A DNA stretch of 11,161 bases, from contig JAEZGH010000192.1 in assembly GCA_023417065.1 (NCBI GenBank), positions 1 through 11,161 of the forward strand, in the 5' to 3' direction. This DNA comes from Bacteroidota bacterium. GTDB taxonomy: Bacteria > Bacteroidota > Bacteroidia > Cytophagales > Cyclobacteriaceae. The position numbers and the translations under genes were made by a program. This document shows positions 6,323 to 11,161 of this stretch, in pieces (the first letter of the stretch is position 1; each line of letters begins with the position of its first letter). The notes under the pieces are model-generated. The model made no database searches, was not told the DNA's origin, and worked only from the letters and a program-made list of their open reading frames with translations.

Positions 6323-6690
6323 GAACTAGGTCCAAATACTGATTTGAATGTAATCGCAAGTTATTATGTGCGACTTTGTGAGCGAACCAAGATTGTGAAA
6401 TGAAGCAGTTGCAAATTCTATTATGCACTAAAACTACCCCGCAGAATAGCATTATGAGGGCTATTATAAATGCAACAATAAGGCCTTTGTCGATGGTACT
6501 ACGGCCAGATAAGAATTACTCAGCCGGAATTAAGACATGATCAGCCGGTGAATATACACGATCTTTTTTGAAGGGTTCGAAAGGTGAATCATCATATGCA
6601 CTTCAAAAGTGCATTGGAAACGCTTGCTCAATTGACCAAAAAATATCCAATGGATACAAAGTTGAGATCGTTGTTAATAGAAATGTAGTA
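6323..6690. other. Gene-free stretch after the DUF6252-like lipoprotein
   Basis: No convincing gene is seen. Two short plus-strand frames exist: ATG 6401 (47 codons, no recognisable feature) and ATG 6596-6688 (30 residues, HFKSALETLAQLTKKYPMDTKLRSLLIEM, a plausible amphipathic helix pair with no ribosome site). They may be gene debris; neither is annotated as a gene. No clear terminator follows the lipoprotein stop at 6322. Confidence 0.5.
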
Positions 6691-6714
6691 GGACAGCCGC
6701 AGAAGCGACTGCCC
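6691..6714 (-). repeat. Hairpin copy A (GGCAGTC...GGCTGTCC type)
   Basis: On the minus strand, bases 6705-6714 and 6691-6700 form a 10-bp stem with a UUCU tetraloop. Two G-U pairs make it specific to minus-strand RNA. It begins 6 nt after the stop of the 64-residue gene, matching the place of hairpin copy B behind the paralogous pseudogene. TACTACATTTC follows rather than a U-run, so it is either a weak terminator or an RNA-stability element conserved with the small gene. Confidence 0.55.
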
Positions 6715-6720
6715 TAACAG

Positions 6721-6915
6721 TTAATATCGGAACAACTCGAGGTCGCGCGTGTCTAGATAATTGAAATACTCACGCTTCGTCCAGAATACTAAAAGGGTTC
6801 CCTGTGCATCCACGATTGACATGTAAGGAGTACGAGGATTTTGCAGATGGAATCTGTTACTGACTGTTGAGTTGATCCCGGTATTGACGAAAACGAATAA
6901 ACTGCTCTTGCTCAT
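6721..6915 (-). CDS. 64-residue small protein with FWTKREY motif, unknown function
   Basis: I do not recognise this small protein. It starts at ATG 6915 and consists of a hydrophobic beta start (SSLFVFVNTG), a middle segment, then YMSIVDAQGTLLVFWTKREYFNYLDTRDLELFRY. There is no signal peptide. The VDAQGTLLVFWTKREYFNYLDTR part recurs about 1.3 kb away in the frameshifted copy at 5405-5598, which supports a real coding unit. Both copies are followed by the same kind of G-U-rich hairpin. The beta-turn-beta followed by a charged helix could be a small DNA- or protein-binding module, but that is a guess. A strong terminator ends only 23 bp before its start, so it must be expressed by readthrough, by processing or from a promoter overlapping that terminator. 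Confidence 0.6.
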   Translation of the reverse strand: MSKSSLFVFVNTGINSTVSNRFHLQNPRTPYMSIVDAQGTLLVFWTKREYFNYLDTRDLELFRY

Positions 6916-6937
6916 GGTGGTTTGGTTTTGTAGAATG

Positions 6938-6963
6938 AAAAAGGGAAGCCGTTGCAGCTTCCC
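6938..6963 (-). terminator. Rho-independent terminator after the SSB-like gene
   Basis: On the minus strand, GGGAAGC and GCTTCCC (6957-6963 and 6943-6949) make a perfect 7-bp stem with a 7-nt loop, followed at once by TTTTT (6938-6942). It lies 25 bp past the stop of the gene at 6989-7420 and 23 bp before the start of the 64-residue gene. It would end or attenuate transcription between the two. Confidence 0.8.
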
Positions 6964-6988
6964 ATTAATACGAAACGATCAGGACCGA

Positions 6989-7420
6989 TCAGAAGGGTGC
7001 AGATTCGGTTTCCACGGCTGCCACTGCCTCTGTAGGGGCCTCTACGGGCTTCTTCTCTGACTGTTGTGTAGCAATGGCCTCAGAAACTTCCTGATTAACC
7101 TGGGCCGCAGAGATGCTATGTGAACGAATAGACTCAGGACGGGCATGCCAGATGTTGCGAACGTAGCCGTCTTCGATCTTGACGTTGACCTGGTCACCTG
7201 GCTGGAACCTGGATGCTTTTGACCATTCAATCGGAAAGGATATGGTGGCATTGGTTTCACCTGACTTGGCGGTCCGAATACAAAGGTTGACGATTACCCT
7301 GCCGTTGAATGTACCAATGTTGCCAACTGTTATCGGACCGATAAAGGGACTGTCCTTGAGAACGATCGGATAATTTTTCGCGTACTCGATAGCTTTCTGT
7401 TTTGACTCAGTGTTTGTCAT
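6989..7420 (-). CDS. Small beta-rich protein with SSB-like acidic Pro-Phe tail
   Basis: The product has 143 residues, starting at ATG 7420; the longer open frame upstream to 7561 has an unlikely composition and is rejected. Residues 1-25 are helical. Residues about 26-92 are a run of beta strands (FIGPITVGNIG, GRVIVNLCIRT, ATISFPIEW, DQVNVKIEDGYVRNIW) that could form an OB- or SH3-like barrel. From about 110 on, the chain is a Gln/Glu/Ala-rich, disordered tail ending ETESAPF. Single-stranded-DNA-binding proteins have this same plan: an OB fold, a flexible tail and an acidic tip ending in Pro-Phe that docks replication proteins. Sequence identity to SSB is not evident, so the assignment is an inference from layout. 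Its position downstream of the helicase-like gene on the same strand, across a repeat-rich stretch, fits a replication role. A strong terminator follows. Confidence 0.6.
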   Translation of the reverse strand: MTNTESKQKAIEYAKNYPIVLKDSPFIGPITVGNIGTFNGRVIVNLCIRTAKSGETNATISFPIEWSKASRFQPGDQVNVKIEDGYVRNIWHARPESIRSHSISAAQVNQEVSEAIATQQSEKKPVEAPTEAVAAVETESAPF

Positions 7421-8121
7421 GATGTGTTGATTTTCGTTACGTCCTCGTCCACCTGCAACCATTGCTGAAGACCAAGAACTCAAGAAAAAAACAAGGGAGA
7501 AAAGAAGATCCGGGCAGGACCTGGGAGAGCTAAACCCTCGGATTTTGATGGTCCAAAACACCTGGTTTCATACTCCGGAAGGGTAGATTTCCCTTGTTCA
7601 GGACCGTGTTTTCATATCGCGGGAACCTGATTTCATGTGTTGACCTGCTACTGGTAAATGAGCCGTCACCAGCGGTAGTTATTTTATTAAATATCAGTTC
7701 AAGTGACTGGCAGGATCGCTCTGTTTTTACCAGTAAATGGGTGTAAATGGCGAGGCGGTGTGTCGCCTCCGTACAGGAACCTGTTTCAGTATCCGATTTT
7801 CGTAAATGCTATTTGGTTCTGGTGAATGTCATAAATGGATTTTGCGATTGCTGGAACGGGATTGAGTTCTCCTGGGCGAAGACGGGGGGAGGGCTGTAGA
7901 TGTGGTTGCGCGTGCGGAACCTCTAAATTTTTTTTTATATTTTTCTGCTCCAGGCTGCGAAGCTCTTGCTTATCGCGTTCTTGCTGGGATTGTCGATCAC
8001 GTTGTTTTCCGCTGCAAATCTATTGAACCACGATCGTATTGTTCCGGGTATTCAGTACTGAGAGAGGGTAGTTAAAACAAAGCCGATTTGGCATGCTATC
8101 CGATAAGAATTTAATTAACTA
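7421..8121. other. 700-bp non-coding, repeat-rich stretch between helicase-like and SSB-like genes
   Basis: No gene is supported; the plus-strand frame at 7835-8026 is Cys/Arg/Ser/Phe-rich low complexity. The stretch holds the GTAAATG cluster (listed separately) and CCTGnTTTCAT at 7561-7571 and 7626-7636, with a related copy at 7780-7789. It also holds a perfect 6-bp hairpin GAGGCG/CGCCTC (7752-7769), an ACAGG-AA-CCTGT operator-like site (7773-7784), an AAGGG/CCCTT hairpin (7579-7595), and a G-run followed by a T-run around 7886-7935. This density of small symmetrical sites suggests an origin or a control region. Confidence 0.55.
7650..7837 (+). repeat. GTAAATG iteron-like cluster
   Basis: The heptamer GTAAATG occurs exactly at 7654-7660, 7733-7739, 7743-7749 and 7802-7808, with variants GTGAATG at 7822-7828 and ATAAATG at 7831-7837. 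The first copy is part of ACTGGTAAA (7650-7658), which recurs inverted within the near-palindrome TTTACCAGTAAA at 7726-7737. Short repeats of one word on one strand near a RepA-like gene are typical of iteron origins, but spacing here is irregular. Confidence 0.45.
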
Positions 8122-8166
8122 ATCCATCCATCCACACACCCCTTTTAAGGGTGTGGATGGATGGAT
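8122..8166 (-). terminator. Long hairpin downstream of the helicase-like gene
   Basis: ATCCATCCATCCACAC (8122-8137) and its exact inverse (8151-8166) form a 16-bp stem around 13 nt, which can fold further as CCC/GGG. It lies 23 bp past the helicase-like stop. Minus-strand sequence after the stem is TAGTTAATTAAATTC, with no strict U-run. It most likely ends the helicase transcript. The stem is built from ATCC tandem units, so slippage may vary its length. Confidence 0.6.
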
Positions 8167-8189
8167 ACATAATAATAATACAGCTTATC

Positions 8190-9245
8190 TCACGCGGCTA
8201 TCGAGGGGGCGCCTCCCTTCTTGAACCAGCTATTGAGTGAGCTCCGACTGACATTATATCCAAGTTCCTGGAGCTTTTTAGCCGCTACCTCAAAACTCAG
8301 GTTTTGGTTATACAATAGGTTTTCGGCTTTCTTGACGAACTCCGGATCATCCTTCAATGACTTCTGCTTCTTGCCTTTCTTGTTCAGGTCACTGACATAC
8401 ATACGATTGTAACCCACATACGCGTCATTCACGAAAGTCAAACTGCTTTCAATGAAACGCACGGGGTAGGTTATCGCCTTTTCGGCGCGTGACATGCGAT
8501 TTGCTTTAAGGAAGCAAAGGTGAAATACATCGGACTCCTTTTCATCTGGTTTGAGTTCCAAAACCACTCTCATTTTCGCTTCAAATGCCTGCGACCCTGA
8601 AATGTTGTGTTTACTCATTTCTCTGTTTGCGGATTGTTTGTTCTTGTGGTGAATGAAAAGAATGAGGCACTTGTGTTTATCAGTCAGTCTTTTCAAGGGT
8701 TTGAAGTAAGAACGAACTGGACTTAACGCATTGGAATCTCCCTCGAATGTGTCGCCAAAACAATCGATTATAACCAGCTTACAGGGAAAAACACTCAAAT
8801 AGTCATCAAGTTCAGTTGCTATGTTATACGTATCAAACATGAAATGCAGTTTATCCAAGTTCCGTCGTAGCGGGTATTGTAGAGTGGTTATTGCCGCATG
8901 ACGCTTCAACAATTCTCCGGTATCTTCTACAGAATCTTCGGTACTGACATACAAAACGCTCCGGTCATCACGGGACAGCTTCCTCCCAATGAATTCTTTC
9001 TCCTTATTAACAATCGCCAGCGCCAGATTTCGCGCGAATGTGCTCTTGAAGGCATCGCTTTCACCAACAAGAGCCGCCATTCCTTTAAATCTAAAAATAC
9101 CCTCGACAAGATCCTCATACTTTTTGCTCTGGTCATAGCAATCAATTGCTTCGGACCCGGTTAGCAGTCGTTTGCGAACAATTGATTTCAAATCGTTACT
9201 ATTTTCACTGTTATCTTCGATATTAATATTTCTGTATGTGTTCAT
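8190..9245 (-). CDS. RepA-like RecA-fold ATPase (helicase class) with C-terminal HTH
   Basis: The product has 351 residues, starting at ATG 9245; a TTG eight codons upstream (9269) is less likely. The core is a DnaB/RepA-type RecA fold (AAA_25). Walker A is GESDAFKST at 61-69 (K67). STEDS at 101-105 carries the catalytic-glutamate-like E103. Walker B is KLVIIDCFGD at 156-165 (D161). The LILFIHHKNK block at 194-203 and SGSQAFEAKMRVVLEL at 217-231 match the RepA hexameric helicase class that unwinds plasmid and island DNA. Residues about 300-345 (DPEFVKKAENLL...SRSSLNSWFKKG) form a helix-turn-helix like those of resolvases, likely for origin binding. Bacteroidota islands often carry this protein, so it may drive replication of the excised element. 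It is flanked by two repeat-rich non-coding stretches and followed by a long hairpin. Confidence 0.85.
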   Translation of the reverse strand: MNTYRNINIEDNSENSNDLKSIVRKRLLTGSEAIDCYDQSKKYEDLVEGIFRFKGMAALVGESDAFKSTFARNLALAIVNKEKEFIGRKLSRDDRSVLYVSTEDSVEDTGELLKRHAAITTLQYPLRRNLDKLHFMFDTYNIATELDDYLSVFPCKLVIIDCFGDTFEGDSNALSPVRSYFKPLKRLTDKHKCLILFIHHKNKQSANREMSKHNISGSQAFEAKMRVVLELKPDEKESDVFHLCFLKANRMSRAEKAITYPVRFIESSLTFVNDAYVGYNRMYVSDLNKKGKKQKSLKDDPEFVKKAENLLYNQNLSFEVAAKKLQELGYNVSRSSLNSWFKKGGAPSIAA

Positions 9246-9756
9246 ATAATTTGGTTGTTCTTGGGGCAATACTTAAGGTTGAGTAGTCTTTATCATGATG
9301 GAGGGGCGGACCACGAAGAGTGTGCTTGCGACAAGTAGAACTAAGTTGAAAGGAGCATTGACTTGCGGGTGATAGAGCTTTCCTTTTATTGAGATGCACT
9401 TCATTTCACTTCAGATTTGGAATCGGAATGTGGCGGCGACGCACATGGCGTCATACCAGGAATGGTCTAACGTAGATGGTGAAGGAGTGCTCTGACGGAA
9501 TGCTAATACCAAGATCCTATCATATAACTGGAGTTATTGATGGGTCTAACGGAATGTAGATTAGGGAATGTTCTTGCGGGATGCTGCTACGGGGCTCCGT
9601 AGCGTTAAGTGAGTGCAAATAAATAGCCGCTCAGTTAAAGTTGCAAGTTTTTCGTAATCTTTTTTTTCACGAAGGAAAGTACTCTGGACACGTTAGAGCG
9701 TTAGAGGCACGCTCAGGGCGCCGGAGGTCATCCGCGGATGATGGTGACCGCCAGTA
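9246..9756. other. 510-bp non-coding structured stretch between integrase and helicase-like genes
   Basis: No gene is seen on either strand. It contains two imperfect 45-bp direct repeats and four TCTAACG heptamers (listed separately), a perfect 7-bp hairpin with GGCT loop (GCTACGG/CCGTAGC, 9586-9603), a T-run of eight at 9660-9667, and a 14-bp perfect palindrome TCATCCGCGGATGA at 9728-9741. The palindrome lies 15 bp past the integrase stop and may help end its transcript, although no U-run follows. The promoter of the helicase-like gene should lie near 9250-9330; none was identified with confidence. Confidence 0.5.
9461..9706. repeat. TCTAACG sites and 45-bp imperfect direct repeats
   Basis: TCTAACG is found at 9466-9472 and 9545-9551 on the plus strand. 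It appears inverted as CGTTAGA in a tandem 8-mer CGTTAGAG at 9691-9698 and 9699-9706. The first two begin longer related units (about 9464-9508 and 9543-9586) that share TCTAACG, TAGAT, a GGAGTG/GGAATG block and CGGnATGCT. They could be binding sites for an excisionase, the integrase or the helicase-like HTH. Confidence 0.45.
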
Positions 9757-10956
9757 TCATTGATCCCACGCTTTCAGGTACTCCCTCTCTGCAGCCTCTT
9801 GGGTGACATTCAGGTAGTGCCGGTAAATGATGTCTTCGGTTTTCCCGACGATCTTAGCGATGTGCGGGATGGCCATCCCCTTCTCTGCGGAGACAGTAAT
9901 GAAGGTTCGAACAAGATCGTGTGAACTGATTTCGTCGCATATCCGTACTGTTTCAAACTTGTCTGTCTTGTAGTTGCGGATCTGCATGGTGGTCTTCTCA
10001 TCGATCAGGGCATATACCTCCTTGATCCCTTTCCGGTACTTCGCTTCCGAGATTACTGGTGGTTGACTGCCGTATTTCTGCAGGATATCCCGAACCATTT
10101 TAGGTAGCGGCATGCTTATCGGCTTATCGGTCTTTTCCTGCTGGATGACCAGGCGATCGCCCTGGATGTTTTCGCGTATGCGGAACAGGTCCGAAATTCG
10201 TAAGCCCACAGCACACTGTATAATCATGGTATCCCGGATCCTGTCAAGCCTGCCGCTCAACTTGAGTTCTGATAGGGCAACCACCTGCTCCCAGGTCAGG
10301 GAAATCTTTCGACCGGCAGTCTCTTTATACTTAATGTCTGCCACATTCACGTCAAAAGCCACCTTGTTCTTCGCTGCGAAGTTCATGAACATGACCAATC
10401 GCTTGATCTGTTTGGCCTCAGTATTGGGTGAGAACCGTTCTGCGAGCCAACCGGAGTACTCTTGGTATAGAGTGTGGGTGAACTGTTCTGGTTTGATCAT
10501 CGTCTTCCCTACGCTCTCCAGAAACCGCTTAAACTCCTTCCTGCTTCCTTTATAGGATCGGTACGAGTTTTCGTCCAGCTTTGGCTTTTTAATCTTCAAG
10601 TATTCCTTCCACTTCCCCAGCATGGTGTTATCCTCCACGGGGGGCAGTTCTACCGCTTCCTTCTTAATTCCCTGTCCGCTAATATTCTGGAGATATGAAC
10701 GTAGTCCATCGGCCGTGGGATGAAGGCTACGACTCATGTAATCATTGACGCCTTGTTCGATGAGACTAAGGCGGTCATTCATCTGCTCAAAGTCCGGGTA
10801 AGTTTTTTTTGGTCCACTCCGTCGCTTATCCCAGAAGGTCGGACTTATGGCAAATGGAGTTGAGAACACAAAGCGGCCGCCGATCTTGACATTGTTATAC
10901 TCTAAAATAATCCGGCATCCATTCCGGCTTTGGTAGTTGTGCAGGTAGAATCTCAT
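9757..10956 (-). CDS. int: Tyrosine-recombinase integrase of the island
   Basis: The product has 399 residues, the usual length for Bacteroidota element integrases. Residues 1-90 are the arm-binding domain (beta hairpin and the PFAISPTFWDKRR block). Residues 110-205 are the SAM-like core-binding domain, and 215-395 the catalytic domain. Active-site residues are R253 (GLRISDL), K275 in the beta hairpin (EKTDKP), H346 and R350 (SSHDLVRTF), and nucleophile Y381 (HYLNV). The position normally holding His or Trp, nine residues before the tyrosine, is K372 (VGKTED). The enzyme should insert and excise the element by strand exchange at the tRNA-Asp 3' end: its start lies 158 bp from that tRNA and it reads away from it. 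The frame is intact. The ATG at 10956 follows a leader with a palindrome and repeats likely bound by the enzyme itself, which could repress its own promoter. Confidence 0.92.
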   Translation of the reverse strand: MRFYLHNYQSRNGCRIILEYNNVKIGGRFVFSTPFAISPTFWDKRRSGPKKTYPDFEQMNDRLSLIEQGVNDYMSRSLHPTADGLRSYLQNISGQGIKKEAVELPPVEDNTMLGKWKEYLKIKKPKLDENSYRSYKGSRKEFKRFLESVGKTMIKPEQFTHTLYQEYSGWLAERFSPNTEAKQIKRLVMFMNFAAKNKVAFDVNVADIKYKETAGRKISLTWEQVVALSELKLSGRLDRIRDTMIIQCAVGLRISDLFRIRENIQGDRLVIQQEKTDKPISMPLPKMVRDILQKYGSQPPVISEAKYRKGIKEVYALIDEKTTMQIRNYKTDKFETVRICDEISSHDLVRTFITVSAEKGMAIPHIAKIVGKTEDIIYRHYLNVTQEAAEREYLKAWDQ

Positions 10957-10970
10957 AGCAAGTTATTAGT

Positions 10971-11043
10971 GCAACGATTCTGGAGAACAACAACAATTGT
11001 TGTAGGTTCCTGTTGTAAGGTAGGGAATTGTTGCGATTCTGAG
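10971..11043. promoter_or_regulatory. Integrase upstream palindrome and direct repeats, likely att arm sites
   Basis: A perfect 14-bp palindrome ACAACAATTGTTGT spans 10990-11003. TGTTGTAGG and TGTTGTAAGG lie at 11000-11008 and 11011-11020, and AATTGTTG recurs at 11026-11033. CGATTCTGGAG and CGATTCTGAG flank the block at 10975-10985 and 11034-11043. The stretch lies between the integrase start and the tRNA 3' end, where arm-type integrase sites and the integrase promoter are expected. Confidence 0.45.
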
Positions 11044-11057
11044 TCATTCCACCACAA

Positions 11058-11092
11058 CAAAAAACCCGCTCTTTGTGTCAAAAAGCGGGTTT
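11058..11092 (-). terminator. Rho-independent terminator downstream of tRNA-Asp
   Basis: On the minus strand AAACCCGCT and AGCGGGTTT (11084-11092 and 11062-11070) make a 9-bp stem with a 13-nt loop, followed by TTTTTTG. It lies 22 bp after the tRNA CCA end and would stop tRNA transcription before the integrase. If the crossover is within the tRNA, this terminator came with the element. Confidence 0.8.
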
Positions 11093-11113
11093 AAGTGGCA
11101 GTGAGTGGTGTTC

Positions 11114-11161
11114 TGGCGGACCGGACGGGACTCGAACCCGCGACCTCCTGCGTGACAGGCA
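11114..11161 (-). tRNA. tRNA-Asp(GTC), 3' part only
   Basis: The 3' half of a tRNA lies on the minus strand and is cut by the window end inside the anticodon stem. Visible parts are the anticodon loop CTGTCAC with anticodon GTC (11154-11156), the stem strand GCAGG, a 5-nt variable loop, and the T-arm GCGGG-TTCGAGT-CCCGT (11125-11141). Acceptor strand CCGGTCC, discriminator G (typical of tRNA-Asp) and an encoded CCA (11114-11116) complete it. It is the likely integration site of the neighbouring integrase. Confidence 0.93.

Noticed and set aside
7421..7561. Upstream extension of the SSB-like gene, with a hydrophobic run
   Set aside because: Composition is unlike the rest and a good ATG exists at 7420; the hydrophobic run is probably chance.
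7880..7940. G-run followed by T-run, considered as a G-quadruplex or terminator
   Set aside because: Only one long G-run and a weak 4-bp stem (GGTT/AACC); not enough for either.
7835..8026. Plus-strand frame of 63 codons in the non-coding stretch
   Set aside because: Product is low-complexity Cys/Arg/Ser with a Phe run over a T-tract; no start context or family resemblance.
10112..10555. 147-codon plus-strand frame inside the integrase gene
   Set aside because: Antisense to the integrase, without recognisable domains.

Overview
The window looks like one end of a genomic island in a member of the Bacteroidota, probably Cytophagales- or Sphingobacteriales-like. Four signs point there. Lipoprotein precursors carry an acidic stretch right after the lipid cysteine. 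Translation starts follow A-rich leaders with almost no Shine-Dalgarno sequence. A PKD lipoprotein and a DUF6252-like lipoprotein are present. The 400-residue tyrosine integrase and the short agmatine-deiminase subtype are both common in that phylum. No taxonomic search was run.

Right end (about 9246-11161): a tRNA-Asp(GTC) gene, cut by the window edge, points leftward on the minus strand. A terminator follows, then about 100 bp of repeats and a palindrome, then a tyrosine-recombinase integrase reading away from the tRNA. This is the classic arrangement of an element inserted at the 3' end of a tRNA gene. The element would extend leftward; its other end is not visible here.

Middle (about 6690-9756): a replication-like module on the minus strand. 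It holds a RepA/DnaB-type RecA-fold ATPase with a C-terminal HTH, and a small beta-rich protein whose acidic tail ends in Pro-Phe, as in single-stranded-DNA-binding proteins. Two long non-coding stretches (7421-8189 and 9246-9756) are full of short repeats and hairpins, including a GTAAATG cluster that could be an iteron-type origin. A 64-residue small protein of unknown function follows, together with a hairpin.

Left half (1-6690): accessory cargo. It includes two tandem minus-strand lipoproteins (PKD/EF-hand-loop, and YD-like), a short RadC/JAMM protein diverging from a 73-residue unknown, and an HNH-nuclease-like gene overlapping an agmatine/peptidyl-arginine-deiminase-family gene. A small membrane protein is convergent with the deiminase. 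Next come a phage-type conserved hypothetical, a frameshifted second copy of the 64-residue small gene with its own version of the same hairpin, and a DUF6252-like lipoprotein.

No complete known defence system, CRISPR array, insertion sequence or rRNA is present. The strongest candidates for something new are the duplicated small-gene-plus-hairpin unit, the helicase/SSB-tail/iteron module, and the HNH-deiminase gene pair.
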